The notes beneath the pieces are model-generated. The model was not told the origin of the DNA. It searched no databases and saw only the letters and a program-made list of their open reading frames with translations. The position numbers were made by a program, and so were the translations under genes. This document shows, piece after piece, positions 20,926-33,779 of a stretch of 64,000 bases of DNA (positions are counted from its first letter, which is position 1; every line of letters begins with the position of its first letter). The stretch spans positions 21,384,596 to 21,448,595 of the forward strand of contig NC_087067.1 of assembly GCF_963678635.1 (NCBI RefSeq), written 5' to 3'. The stretch is from Symsagittifera roscoffensis. Taxonomy: Eukaryota; Xenacoelomorpha; Acoela; Convolutidae.

Positions 20926-22619
20926 TTTTAACGCTTATGGAGCAGTAATAACATAAACAACAAAAAAAAATTAATTGAAATAAAATAAAATGAAAAAAAA
21001 TTTTTTCTAAAATTTGAAAATTTTTCTATGAAAATCATCCCCCCACACGCCATATAAAGTACAAAACAATAAACTTCGCTCCTTGTAACAAATCAATTAT
21101 GGCAAATAAGCTTCTTACAACCAATTTGGAAAGATTTCTAAGGACGGATTAATTCTCCGCTTACGCGTTAATTGCGCGAATTATATCGCGCGTTAATTGT
21201 CCCAAATTGGTCAAAATGGCCAAAATGGCAATCTTTAAACCCTCATAACTTTACGAAAAATGATCACAGGTGAAATGTTTTTTCAAATTTAAGCTCAGGA
21301 CAACAATAGCTTTCGAATGATATAAAAAAAATTCCGTCAAAAATGGCTAGTTAAAAAGTCGAAATTTGTCTGAAGAAAAAAAAACCCACCCCGAGCACAA
21401 ATATTCCGTTACTTTCGTATCGAAAGTCGGAACAATAACAAGAAAGCGAAGATTAAATAGTTCTTGCAAATATTTCCACATTGAGTTGAGGCATGCTTCT
21501 TAATTCATTCAACAGTTTCATACAGTGCTAATTTAAATTACAGGGACAAAACGAGTGAAGTACGAAATCTGGAGTTTTTTTTTCAACGTGGGTTGATGTC
21601 CGAAAAAATTGAACAGATTATAAATTGATTAAAATTTCAGTTGAATTATCATGGTTAATTTTGTTTTTTCAAAATTTTACTGAAAACAGCCCAAAAATGG
21701 GTCATTTTTTTTTACAAAATCAAGAATTACGCAAAAACTTAATGATGAGAAAAAAAATCAAAAGAAGCCTGTTACACAGTCCAACAAAGTTGTATAATAG
21801 TAAAATCTCCAAATCCTGCGTAAAAGAATAAGGCAAAAAGTATTTTAATGTTTAAAAATTTTTGCTAAAAATCAATCTTCAAACATTTTGCGCAATTTTT
21901 TGGGATTTTCCGTGATAGAGGCTCCTTTTGCTTCGATTTTTTAAATTTCAATATTTCGTTAAATAATTAATTCTTGTGTAATTAAAAACAGCCTAAAATG
22001 ATCATTTTTGGAGTAATTTTTTAGTTTAGAATCACTGGTTTGTGGTTGAGTAAAATATTATGCACCATGTTAACTTGAAGCAATTTCTGTTCCCTTCACT
22101 ATTTTCTTCTCTTCATTTCAGAAAAAAAAAACGCGTTTAATATTTCCAACTTTGTCCGAATAGTTCAAAATCAGCACTGAATATGCAAAATATATGACTT
22201 TGTACTTTACATAACGTTTCTGGTATGGTTTTTCAAAAAGAAGTTTTAAGACATAGAAATATGTTTGTTTTTTCATTTTTTTGAAAATTTTATCGGGTTT
22301 TTGAAACGAACACTTCAATAGACCTTAAAAGGTGGTCGTAAGATTTAGGGCTTGTTGTTAAATGTTCAAAAGCACACAAATATTAAATCACTATTTTCAA
22401 AATTCGGAACATCAAATGGTTTAATATCATTGCCTAAAAATTTAAGCTGGAAGGAAATGTCGTAAAACTTGCTGAATTTTATTGGCTTGAGATGCATTTC
22501 GAAGTTAGTTTTAGCTTATGTTGAAATGGGCTGCCGAAAAAATTTCAAGTGGGTCTTGTTCCTCTGCGAAGATCTGACGCTAGACTTTTTTGAAATCTTT
22601 AACTGTTATCCTTGCCGCC

Positions 22620-22860
22620 TGAATTGAGTTTAAATAAAAGCAACGTTCACAGTCCCTTGAGTAAAATGTCCACCGTAGAAAGTTTTCCGGTTCTTGTGTG
22701 TTTCAAGATCTTTAGATGGAACTTTGCATTTTCCTCTGGCTCCGGTAGTTGTGCCATAGTTCCCATAATGTTTCTCACGTGGACTAGATTTAGAGATTAG
22801 CTCCTGTCGCAAATGGCTTGCCGCCTCATTTCGAGTTGATGTGTCTCTAACAGTTTCCGT
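22620..22860 (-). CDS. Possible terminal exon of an unknown gene
   Basis: A minus-strand frame of about 77 codons (from about 22,856 to the TAA at 22,622) has balanced composition unlike neighbouring AT-rich ORFs: ELISKSSPREKHYGNYGTTT then GARGKCKVPS and NRKTFYGGHFTQGTVNVAFI. No family was recognised and no upstream exon could be fixed. It lies in a part of the long repeat that is absent from the short copy, so it may be an insertion specific to copy 1. Confidence 0.35.
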
Positions 22861-23127
22861 ACTAACTCAGGCGTCTTGCTATCTCTAAAATGAGTGGTGT
22901 TTGTTTAATTAGCCTGTGCTGTGAAAAGTTCTTGTCATTTGAAAAAATGATTACTTTGATTCGGTAAGAATTGGGGTTCGGGTTCGGGCTTTTCGGTCCG
23001 GCCCAATTTCGAGCCGGGCATGGGCCTAGTTTTCTTGAACACATATCTTTCTCGCCGCCCATTTCGGGCCTAAGCGTAATTATTACGAAAAAACTAAACT
23101 TGTAAAGTTTTGCTATCTAGTTACAAA

Positions 23128-23172
23128 ATACGAGCATACCAAAGGAATCGATCCTGCGACCTCTCAATTACT
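23128..23172 (-). repeat. tRNA-like 3' part, possible SINE fragment
   Basis: On the minus strand: TTGAGAGGTCGCAGGATCGA then TTCC. GGATCGATTCC resembles the pol III B box GGTTCGANTCC. No complete tRNA fold was found, so a tRNA-derived SINE fragment is more likely than a gene. Confidence 0.4.
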
Positions 23173-23624
23173 AACTAACAAAATGAAAGTGCTGATTGAT
23201 TTTTAAAAATTCAGTTGTTCAAATAGTCTCGAGGTTTTTAACGATTTGCATTTAGATTCCTGACTAATATTTAAGTTTATTTTGTTTCCAACCTTTTCGA
23301 TTGCCGTGCTGTTCTTAGTTGTGTTGAAATCCTCAGTCGAGAGAGGAGTTTGGTTCGCAAGCAAATTCGAAACTTACATCGAGCACGGTCGAGAAATACC
23401 GATTGACCCGCGCTAATTTGGAGTCATAGAGATTTCTCAACATTTTCGACTCAAATTGTAAACAAGTTTCCAATAGGTGGAAAAAAAGTCCAAAATTAGT
23501 TATTCTCTATGACGTATTTAAGTTGCAAAATTTTTTTATCATTTCGTTCTGATAAAAAAGAATCATTTGACAATATTCGAAAAGCTTAAATTATAACGTT
23601 TAAATTTGGATAACTCATATTGTT

Positions 23625-23840
23625 TGAAAGTCGAAACATACCCGATTCCGGTCGAATCCGGTTGAAACATATCTTGCTTGGGTCGAGAACACAGTGCAAC
23701 AATTTTTTTGGTCGAGCACGGGCGAAACATATCTTGCTTGAGTCGAGCATGGTTGAGCACATTTGTTTCGGTCGAGCACGGTCGAAACATACAGAACTTC
23801 GATCGAGATGTTCGAAACATATAGTGAGAATCTCGACCCG
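23625..23840 (+). repeat. Degenerate tandem repeat of a GTCGAGCACGGTCGAAACAT motif
   Basis: GGTCGA(A/G)... units, ending GAAACATA(C/T), recur about six times at 30-60 bp spacing (for example near 23,629, 23,660, 23,710, 23,745, 23,780 and 23,810). A related GCACGGTCGAGAAATACCGA lies at 23,381. The units are CpG-rich against an AT-rich background. Confidence 0.75.
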
Positions 23841-24826
23841 AGTTATTATGAAACTCTTCTCAAATTTAAAACATTGTTCTCAATTTAATGAAAAACCTTA
23901 AAACTGATAGAAAAATTTGAAGAGAGTAAATAGTTATAAGATTTTCTCCTTTGCTCGTTTTCATACTTGTTTGGATTTGGTTCTTGCTTATGCCTTGCTG
24001 TCGTTAGCTCGTGGACTAATTTGGGTAAAAACTATATTTCATCTTCGTAAAACTCAATCGTATTTCTGATTGCTGCATGTAGTTTTTTTCCTTGAACGCT
24101 GTCTCGTTAGTTGATTCGGACAATGGATTAGTTCCAGATTAACGAGAAGGGTCATAAATTACCCTCACATAATTGTTTTAAGGAAGTACCCAGGGGAAAA
24201 ATGGTGTGCCGGAATCTCCCACGGGAAAGAAAGTCCATGGAGATCGAACTTTTCAAACAGGAAGTTTTAAATCATATTGGCCGCCCGGAAGTAACTTCTT
24301 CCTTCGCTGCAGCTGGAGACATTCAAAAAAATTACATGACGGAAATTTAAAGTAAGGTTGAGAATAAGGTTGAAGCGACACTTGACAACTGTTCAGATAA
24401 TGATGAGAAAGAATTATTGATGAAACACTGATGTGAACAATGTTTTAACTATTGTCCGAGATAGTCTGAATAGGGTGGGTCCAGCAATTTTTCGTTATTT
24501 TATTTAAGCTTGTTGAGGATACAATCGTGTATCATATAAATTATCGGTTTCAAGTAAGAAAAATGTCTCTATGTCCGGAATGACTGGTCTGTGTAATTTA
24601 TGTTCTCGTCGAATTTTCAGAAAAATCAGTTTTTAGTTCAATGCGGGTTTTCGGAACAATTTTTTTTCCAAATGCTAACAAAATATTGCTATAATAATTT
24701 TAATAGTTAAAAGGATGGGTGTAAAAAAAAATATTTTCTTTCATATACTTTTACATATATTTCTCGTAGAAAAACAAAATTTTAGGAGGGGTTTAATTGG
24801 GTGGGGCATCCATCTTTCGCCAAAAA

Positions 24827-27026
24827 AAAACTGATGTGTCTTGAAAATCTTTTGATGTCAGGTTGATTTTTAGTAACAAAACTTCAACATTTGGAAAAAA
24901 AAGAGTGATCAAACGCAATCAAGCAATGATAAGGTTATAGAGATTTGATTCGGCAGAAGTTGGGAGGTGGTGAACGTTGGGAGGGGCGGTGTAAACACTA
25001 ACGAGAAGGGTATCGGTTTGCAAGTTGAGTAGGCCTAATACTCTCTATGCCGCTCAGTCAGGAGGTGTTGCACAGTGAGTGACGCAGAAAGTGGTTGCAA
25101 AATTTTACGTAACGCAGAAAAAAAAAGTACAAAAGAGTGTTTTTATGGATTTTGAATGGATCATAATCAATTAAAATTTGCTAAAAAATAAATTATAATT
25201 GAGTTAAAATCCATTTTGATATCTGAGAGTGAAATAGGAATCAATCACCTTGACAACACTTTATTCAACAAAATTTCTTATATTCAATTTTTTCATTATA
25301 GTTTGATGCTGGTAATTTGGCGCTTAAAACGCTTGAAAAAATTTTAGGGTTAGTCAAACAAAATTGAATGTCGTTAAAATCTACCAAAAACAGACACTTT
25401 GGAATAATTTGACCTTCAGAACTGATTGGGAGGGGAGTCGCCAAAATCTTTCTTACACTCAAACAACTGATAGTTTTTCGTTCGACACATTAATTTCATA
25501 AATTGATAATGCCTAAAGTTATCTGACGATCAAACGATTCAATAGACTAACTTTTATTATGAGGTCTCAAAAATCCATTTAAAACAAGAAACGAAATCGA
25601 AATCTGCAGAGAGAAATTTGACAACTTTTTCATTTTTCAGACAACGTTCAGTTTCGAAAACTAGAGAGAAATTTGACAACTTTTTCATTTTTCAGACAAC
25701 TTTCAGTTTTTCTGCTCTAACTTTTCAATTTTTGTTTAATTCTAGTTTAAAAAACTTCTTATATCAGCGCCAATCCTCGAATGACTCGACTGCCCTTTAA
25801 AATCCTTAGAGCATTTTTTGTGTTTTTAACAACTTACAATGGTTTCAAAAAAAGAAGAGAAAAATATTTGACTTTTTTCAAAACCTTTCTCACACGCTTT
25901 GTAAAAAACTAACAGATGTAGTTAGCATCTAGTAACGTAATATCAAGACTAAGCAGCATCTTAACTCAGTTCAATTTGAAACAACTCTTGAGCAAAATTT
26001 TATCACCGCTCAAGCGTAAATTGCTCAAAATATATCGCTTGTTGATTGTCCCAGTTTTTGCCAGTTTTTGCCAGTTTTTGTTATTTGTCCAAATATCGCT
26101 TATCGTTCCGACTTTTGAAGAAAGTGAGAGAATATTTGTTCTCGAGTTGGTTGTTTTTTTTTTACCGCCATAGTTTTGATTTTTTTAACTAGCCATTTTT
26201 GGCGGAGTTATCTACCTCATCTGAAGAGTGTTGTTGTCTTGAGCTCAATTTTGAAAAAAAAATTCTCTATGATCAACTCTCGTAAAGTAATGGGAGTTTA
26301 ACGATCTCCAAACTTCAGATACATTAAGCGCGATATTTTTCATGATAATAACAAGAAAGCGAAGAATAAACAGTTCTTGTAAATAGACACTTCAATAGAC
26401 CTTAAAAGGTGGTCGTAAGATTTAGGGCTTGTTGTTAAATGTTCAAAAGCACACAAATATTTCATCACTATTTTCAAAATTCGGAACATCAAATGGTTTA
26501 ATATGATTGCCTAAAAATTTAAGCTGGAAGGAAAACTTGCTGAATTTTATTGGCTTGAAATGCGTTTTGAAGTTAGTTTTAGCTTATGTCGAAATGGGCT
26601 GCCGAAAAATTTCACTTAAGTTTTTTACAAAATTTTACAAAATTTTAGCTTATGTCGAAAAATTTCAAGTGGGTCTTGTTCCTCTGCGAAGATCTGACGC
26701 TTGACTTTTTGAAATCTTTAACTGTTATCCTTGCCGCCCTAAAAAAGTAAGAAAAATGTATCTATGTCCGGAATGACTGGTCTGTGTAATTTATGTTTCT
26801 CGTAGAATTTTCAGAAAAATCAATTTTTAGTTCAATGCGGGTTTTCGGAACAATTTTTTTTCCAAATGCTAACAAAATATTGCTATAATAATTTTAATGG
26901 TTAAAAGGATTGGTGTGAAAAAAAAATAATATTTTTTTTCATATACTTTTACATATACTTTTCGTAGAAAAACAAAATTTTAGGAGGGGTTTAATTGGGT
27001 GGGGGCATCCATCTTTCGCCAAAAAA
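24827..27026 (+). repeat. Long tandem repeat unit, condensed copy (2.2 kb)
   Basis: This copy keeps the same block order as 18,384-24,826 but lacks five long blocks (about 0.2, 0.7, 0.55, 0.84 and 1.9 kb). It has local additions, such as a doubled 56-bp AGAGAGAAATTTGACAACTT segment near 25,610-25,700 and three CCAGTTTTTG units near 26,050-26,080. The breakpoints are not GT-AG, so it is not a spliced copy. Confidence 0.85.
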
Positions 27027-28455
27027 GTAGCCCATGAGAACCATCTCCTACCTAATTAGACCAAGTGAACAATCTAACCTCTAAAAATAAATGACCAAAT
27101 TAAGCAGTATCTCAAACCTGATTGGCTGAAAAAAAAATTACTTTAATAAAGTGAACTTTCTACCCTATTTTGATTTAGGTAAGAACTTGTTTACTTGGCC
27201 CGGGTCTTGAAATAGTTCTCAAAAAGGACATCTTTGAAAAAAAATGCAATCACTTAATTTTGAAGACTCGGTTGCAATTTCAACCCCATTTCACATTTTC
27301 AATTTCAGAATCATTTCATTAAAACTCTGTGCATAAAATTCGTTGAAAGCTACACTGCTGAGTTACTTATCTGGACAAAACAAATAAAACTTGAAAATTC
27401 AAATGCATTTTTCTCAAGTTGTTTTGATTTCACACAAAAATTGATGAATAAAATATTTGCTTAGAATGCTCTTTTTCAACTTTGTTAGGCTACAATAAGG
27501 GCTTAATTTGATATAATTTTCATAGCTATTGAAGCGGTAGTTTGGCGTAAGTTTACAAAATTTGACAAAAAGAGCCAAAACTGATTTTCAAAAAGTTTAG
27601 GTCACAAACTTGCAAAAATAATTATGATAATAATTGTGTTAGAATTATAAGTAAGTTTTGTCCTCAACATCTTTTGTCTAAAATCAACCCATTTCGAAAA
27701 AATCCAATTTCGTTTTCAAGCTTTAATCAATTTGTCGTGATAATTTAAATGAGCACTGTATAACACCATCAGTTTTGTTATTTTGAACAACTTTCAGCCT
27801 TGATCTTTCGAATCAAGGTACCCGAAATAACAAATTAAGATATCATTGACTCAAAAGTAGTCAGCGTGTAATGAACTTTATGAACTTTGGATGTGACACA
27901 TTGCTCAGGTTCAATAATAGTCTCTTTTTGTTGTCTCTTCTGAAATTATTGAACAACAATCAAAAGTTATCGAAATAAGTTCTGAAAATTTTTTGTTTCT
28001 TTCGTAATCAAACGTTGAGCTTCTTTCAATTACGTTGAAACGCAAATGAATAATTGCAAGTTATTTGAATTGCTATTAATGCTCCAGATCTTCTTGAAAT
28101 GCTTCCATGGCAAGTATTGTTTCTTCAGTTTTCAATTCCACATCTTCATCAAAAAAATATATTATATTTTAAAGAAACTTTGTTGCAGTTCATTTATAAA
28201 ATACATGGATTGAAATACGTATTTTTTTATAAAGTGGTTTTTTCTCAGTAAAACTTCGGCGATTAAGAAATATTTTTATTCCATCAAAAATATTGACTAC
28301 CTGAGCTCCAAATTTAAAATTTTTTGTAAAGTTGTAGGTAATTGAAAATAGCCAATTTGGCCATGCTCTGGACTAAATTATGCGCGCCCAACAACTTCTC
28401 AATGCCGATTAGGGGGCAGTTCAAACATTCAGTACTTCGTTCTGATAGACGTGCA
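27027..28455. other. Noncoding AT-rich stretch
   Basis: No supported gene, RNA or mobile element was seen. Confidence 0.4.
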
Positions 28456-28461
28456 GTTTTG

Positions 28462-28710
28462 CTGTTCCGACCATTGAAAATGGGGAGAAACTTTGGATTT
28501 GATTGTTTTCATTATTTTCTTTTCTATTTTTGCTTTCCACGCAAAACCAGAAACCACAAATAATCATCAGAATGGATTGAGTCATATATAAAGTTAAAGC
28601 CATGATTCGAACGACGCTAAAGAAATTTCAAAAAAGTTGAGAAAAACCGGTTTGAAATTTTTGAGTTGCAGTTTAATTTCGAGCATGTTAGGTCAGCGAA
28701 TCAATCTAAG
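28462..28710 (+). repeat. Dispersed repeat family X, copy 2
   Basis: CCGACCATTGAAAATGGGGA, CACGCAAAACCAGAAACCAC, AAATAATCATCAGAATGG and GAGAAAAACCGGTTTGAAAT follow in order, as in copies 1 and 3. Confidence 0.75.
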
Positions 28711-29229
28711 GAAGAAAAACTTTTCCTCTAAAAGTAAAAAAACTTGGTTTTACTAAAAGAAAACTAGTTTTTGAAGCATCATTTAGCGGTACCTTGGAAA
28801 TTTTTCTGCAAAAAAATTTAGAAAAAATAATTGATACCATTTTTAATTTGGACAATTGTTTTATTTTGGTTGCTGAGTTGATGCTGGCTGTCTTCTCTTT
28901 ACTCTCCAAGATATCCTACTCGATGAGCAGTACTGCTCTTTAGGATCTCCCTCCAGGCATAATATATTGCTTTTGGCGTTGTATATGTAGCTGGTAAAGT
29001 AATTCAAATTTCAAATTTCAAATTGATCTCGTCTATGCCGAGGATTATGCTTAAAATCCTCTCATTAATTTTCTACACTTTGCTTAGTTTTCTCATCAAA
29101 CCACGTTCAAACAACGACTCCAGTTCCAAAAATAAATAAAATTTTTTTTTCTTTGTAGCTGTTTTTGAATATGTTTATAATGAATATGGACGGAACATTA
29201 TGTGCTACTTGCACATATTTTTTATTTCA

Positions 29230-29435
29230 GTTTGACATTTGCACGCGAGAATGTAATCGATATGATAAAATATATTTCTATATCATTTGAAATTCAGTAT
29301 GCATTGATCTTAATTATATATTTTATCTCGCTTATTTTGATGAAACAAGATCTTAGAGAACCCGTCGAAATGCGGATTGAGTTTAATCAAAAAATGTCTA
29401 CAGCCAAGTCAGAATCAACCAATTTACGATACTGA
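29230..29435 (+). CDS. Possible terminal exon with one membrane segment
   Basis: After a TTTATTTCAG acceptor at about 29,221-29,230 an open frame of about 68 codons contains a strongly hydrophobic stretch (ALILIIYFISLILM) followed by a charged tail ending in a TGA. This could be the last exon of a membrane-protein gene. No upstream exon was identified and chance in AT-rich DNA is possible. Confidence 0.3.
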
Positions 29436-29929
29436 AACGTTTAAATGACAAAAGTGAAGCGATAACATGACATCGAGAGTTTTCACTGCCTTTCTGTACT
29501 TTAAACATACCCTCGCTTAATGAGAATAATGTCAGAATTTGGTCTACAGTTCCACACTGAATGATTGCCGCACTTGAAATTTTTATGCAAAAATGAACAT
29601 TTTGTCGACATCTTTGAAGTACCTTTGATAACGCAGATTGTTACCCAAAAAGTGAATTGATTGATGAGCTCTGCTCATTAAAATAAAACCACGGTTCCAA
29701 ACAGAAAACTATTTTCCGGTTTATTTCGAATGTTTTCCATGTAAAATAAAAAAAACTGTGGATAAATGTGGCATAGGAAAAAATTCAAAGGTATAAGAAA
29801 AGCTTCAATGGGCAAAGTTGATAAATATATGATTAAGACGGTTTGTTCCCAAGTAAAAGGATCGACATACGAGCTGTTTCGTTCATCACGGAGAACCGCT
29901 GGTGTGCCTCTGCTTAACCACTGCATGCA

Positions 29930-30030
29930 AATGTTTTTTTGTAATGTTGCCTCACCCTCAAGCAACAAGCACGGATCATGTGGGGCCTCGAATATCCGAC
30001 CTTATGATTGAGAGTCATAAACAGTCTCCA
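29930..30030 (-). repeat. tRNA-like 3' half, possible SINE fragment
   Basis: The minus strand gives TATGACTCTCAATCATA, a 5-bp stem with a 7-base loop C-T-CTC-A-A that looks like a tRNA anticodon arm, then GGTCGGATATTCGAGGCCCC. The T-arm does not pair properly and the 5' half is not recognisable, so this is not called a tRNA gene. Confidence 0.35.
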
Positions 30031-30586
30031 AAGAGATAATTTTTTAAGCGAATCTTCAAACTTTTTAGTCTTCAGTAGGTATCATTTAGCAAAAAATATT
30101 CAACCTATTGAAAGAAAAAAATCAGATTAATCTGGCAGCATGTGAGGACGAAACACACATATTTCAACTGTATTATGAATTCATTCACACTTCAACGCAA
30201 ACTTTTTAAACCCGTACGTTTTGCCATTTCCAAAAAAAAACACTTGCAATATTTTAGCCATATGTGCGATGAAAAAGAAAAATGCCATTCCCAGTGAGTC
30301 CATCCAAATTTGGCTGCGTGATGATGAGTACCTTCCTGGAATAGAGTGCGGAAAGTTTAGGTGAAAACTTTAAAATTCCGCTACCAATATACTTTAAGAG
30401 TCTATAGTGTCGTTTAGAAGTTTGAGGTATGATAAGTTTTTATAATGGTAGTCAAAAAATTTGTTTTTTTCGTATAGAAAAGTGCGAAATTTCATTTCAA
30501 AAATATTTTTATTAATTAAATTTAAAAATAAAAGGCAGCAAAATGGAGATTGAAAGACTTTTTTCACTTTTTTCAGCTTTATTCTG

Positions 30587-32383
30587 ATGTTTTTCAGCCA
30601 CGTGTACTGCATCCATGGCTATTGGTTTTTCTTCAAAAGGCCAAATCGACAGCCTCATTGGACTGACTTGCCAAAGTTTGCTGCCCTCATCCAACATAAC
30701 AAAACATGGGAAAAAATTAATTGGTTTTCTTTTCATCCAGGAGGTAAGATAATTTTGTTTTTTGAAACGTTTCAGCTGGGAAATGAAAATTCAGCACATT
30801 CCGATTTTCGAGGAAAATTTGAAAGATATTATTAGCTGAGATAGATTATTTTCCGGCCAATGTGTTAAAATTTGGCTGATATTTAAATGTCAATTGAAAA
30901 GCATCGACGTTTATTTCTCAAAACTAAGGAGATTACTTTTATATAGTTTTCTTGTGATTAATTTTATATATACATTTGTTTGTTAGCTGGAGGTAATTAT
31001 CTGCTAGAGACTAAAAAATCAAACGATAAAAACAGTGAAATACCGAGAAAAGTTACAAAGCTAGAAGAACGGCTTCCAGAAAAAAGCAAATTTTTGATTA
31101 TAACTCATTCTTGCTTTTTGAGAAAAAAATTGACCTTTATTTTCTCCTAAAATTTTTTTTGCAGAGTATTGCAAAGTGAGGCATACCTAGACCACTAGAA
31201 ACTAATTGCGACTCTTTCATCAAAACTGAGGCTTAATAATTGTTTCGAAATAATTGTTGCAATTTCTTAAAAATATCCTTTGCATTTTTTTCGTAGATTC
31301 CATTTAGAAGAATGAGATTAAAATTGAAAATGAACCATGTTTAAAAAAGGAGTTTTTCAAGCAAAAATTACTTTAGACTGTTTAACGAGCAGTCTAAGTA
31401 TTTATGATTTCACCCCATGTCATGTTCTCAAAAAAGTGTTCCGAGCGTTATTAGGAAAAAAGGTCCGATCAGTAGGTTCACGCAATTTTCTTTTACGAAA
31501 ACTTTGTTTAGCTATGGCTAATAAGTTTATAGTTTTGGGTAACAAATAATTGGCTTCGGAATTTTGATGAGTTTAATACAAAAAACTTACAGAAATTTAG
31601 ATTAAAATCCTGAGTTTATATGCAAACTAGTTTTAGGAGCATGTTGCCGACTGCAAGTTGAAGAATACGAAAAGCATGGACGCAGTGTAGGGGTGTCTCC
31701 AGAAGATTATTTTGCCAAAGTCACAAATTTTTCTACATTGGGGAAAACATTGACACATATAACGGTATGCCAAAATCTATGCATTCAGCTGATTACCTTT
31801 TTTTGAAAAACTCAAAACCATAAAACTAAAAAGGTGTGACTTTTGACGTTCTGAGTGCTCTTTGAGTATGTTTTTATCATTTAATAAATCTGCCCTTTTA
31901 GATATGCGTTGCCCCCTAGTAAGCGACCAGGTTATTTTAAAAGGCTTTTTTGCTAAAACTGGAAGTAAAAAAATTGTACGAAAAAGCAACCTAGACCCGC
32001 TAGGATAGTTTTAAAAATTTAAATGAGGATTAATTTTTTTTTGGAAAAACAGACGAAAAAGATCTCATATGATCACCTAAGAGCATGGTAACTAAAATCT
32101 ACTAATTAAATGTTTTGAGGCAAGATATGACTGCACTCGAGAAATTAATATTGTTGTGGCTCTTGGATTTGGATGGGGTGAGTTTCATCGGAAAGGATCT
32201 ACAAAACCAGATATGCCCTATGCAATTATCACAAGAGTTACACCAGCTGTTCGAGTGAAGCATAAAGTGCCCAATACTTACAATTTTCCGTTCAAGGATG
32301 TTGAGAAACTTTTGACGTTCGAGTTCTTCAAAACCAAGTTGATGTGCATAGAAAACTCATGGATTTGCGAAATGGATTCTTGA
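30587..32383 (+). CDS. Three-exon gene of unknown family
   Basis: Exons 30587-30743, 31637-31764 and 32120-32383 join in frame (157+128+264 = 549 nt, 182 residues, TGA stop). The junctions are AG/GTAAGAT, TTTTAG/G, ACG/GTATGC and TTTTGAG/GC. Phases match at both introns (893 and 355 nt), which is the main support. The product begins MFFSHVYCIHGYWFFFKRP, contains paired tryptophans, HPGG across the first junction, ACCRLQVEEYEKHGRSV in exon 2 and ALGFGWGEFHRKG with several cysteines in exon 3. I do not recognise the family. HPGG also occurs in cytochrome b5 heme sites, but the surrounding pattern does not fit. The start may instead be a TTTCAG acceptor at 30,597, with more exons upstream. Confidence 0.5.
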
Positions 32384-32507
32384 TGTAATTTTTTTTTGAA
32401 AATTTTGTAGCCATATGAAACGAAATATTTTATCTTTGGAACGCCCTCAAGAAAAATTTTGGACAGTTTTCTGACAGTAAATTTTGTTACAGATTTCTAC
32501 AAATTAG

Positions 32508-32550
32508 AGCAAGAGTGCTCGCACAGGGGCAAAGCTCTAAAAGTTTTGAC
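32508..32550 (+). repeat. Dispersed short repeat, divergent copy
   Basis: GAGCAAGAGTGCTCGCACAG then GGGCAAAGCTCTAAAAGTTTTGAC; compare 20,881-20,925. Confidence 0.45.
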
Positions 32551-32589
32551 TTACCGGTTAAGCATTTGAAGTTTTTTGGACCCACTAAT

Positions 32590-32927
32590 TTGACATGAGT
32601 CAAATTATTGTTTCCCTGTGCGCTATGCGCTATGCATTGATGGGAATCTCTGCGATATGCATTGATGGGAATATGGCACAAATCTTTATCCCATGCTACT
32701 TTGATTTTTCAAACATCCATAAAAATTATCTTACGAGGTCAAGCTGTGCACTGGATATGCGCACATTTTTCTGTCTGTATGATCTTGGATTCCAGATACA
32801 AGTCTTTAAACATGTTAAAAGTTTTCCGGAACAACTAAAGAAAACGAAAGAACAAAAGGAAAGTCCTTGGTGCGGAATCCGCATACAATACACAAAATGC
32901 ACCTTTTGCCCGCGTTATGTAAGATAA
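32590..32927 (+). CDS. Possible exon, cysteine-containing, unknown
   Basis: An open frame with a good GTAAGA donor after CCCGCGTTAT (about 32,920). It encodes MAQIFIPCYFDFSN, then SCALDMRTFFCLYDLGF and a charged stretch ending GIRIQYTKCTFCPRY. Composition is better than the AT-rich background. It may be a downstream exon of the preceding gene's neighbour or a separate gene. No acceptor or family was fixed. Confidence 0.3.
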
Positions 32928-32929
32928 TT

Positions 32930-33775
32930 AAAACAAAATAACTTATTTTCATTATGTATTTTTTCTTTAAATATGTCTAGAGAAAAAAAATGACCGCAAA
33001 CAATCCGTTTCTTTTTTTCCGAAAATCGGAAAAATCAGTTTTTTTGTTTTTCAATTTCAAAATCTCAACAGTTTTTTATTTGATCAAATTCATCATTACG
33101 AGGCCAAAATGTGCATTTTATGAATTGAAAGCGGAGTCTGCAACAAGAACCCTTCTTTTGATTTTTTTTTTGTTCTTCCATTCATTTGATCGTTCCGACA
33201 CAGAAACTCACGAACAAACAGACTCAAAACTGTTTGCCCATCCAGTGGACTGTTCGGCTTCGTAATAATTGACTCGTCGTGTTTTTAATTTTGTTGGTGT
33301 CTTGTAAGATATGGGCAAAATGGAAAAACAATTCAATCTTGCCAATTTCTGTAACCTTTTTTTTATTTTGAAAGTATATTAAAACAAGGATAGCCGGTTG
33401 TTGTGCAAGTAGCACAGAATCTTGCGACCATAGTCTGAAACACAAAAAAATTGTTTTTTGAAATTGGTTTCCGTTTTTCTGAGTGGTGTGATAGAAAAAT
33501 CTAAACAAAAACTAAAACATAGGCATATTCTACAATCATATTAAAAACCAATTGGAAAATCGTTTTCGAAGAGATCAATTGACTAGAAAAACGAAAAAAA
33601 AAAGGAAAAAAACCGACGAAAAAAAAGGAAAAAAACCGACGAAAAATATTTTGCCGAAAAATATTTTGATTTTCTGAAGTTTCTGATTCGCAAAATGGCA
33701 TTAAAAACTTCCAAAACTAGTTTTAATTGAGTAAAACTAAGTTTCTACTGCCTAAATTTACCATACATAATCTAT
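32930..33775. other. Noncoding AT-rich stretch
   Basis: Homopolymer-rich sequence with a short tandem GACGAAAAAAAAGGAAAAAAACC-type repeat near 33,595-33,660. No supported gene. Confidence 0.4.
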
Positions 33776-33779
33776 TTTA

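Larger units (their letters stand above)
18384..24826 (+). repeat. Long tandem repeat unit, full copy (6.4 kb)
   Basis: This segment is followed directly by a shorter copy of itself (24,827-27,026). Matching blocks in the same order include 18,384-18,480, 18,665-18,880, 19,613-20,080, 20,225-20,880, 21,428-21,470, 22,309-22,615 and 24,553-24,826. The function is unknown. ORFs inside are not conserved between the copies, which argues against coding. Confidence 0.85.

Noticed and set aside
24827-27026. The condensed copy as a spliced, retroposed version of the long repeat
   Set aside because: The missing segments do not start with GT and end with AG, and there is no poly-A tail or coding frame.
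30731-30743. HPGG as a cytochrome b5 heme site
   Set aside because: The conserved residues around a b5 heme-binding core are not present; four residues alone are not enough.
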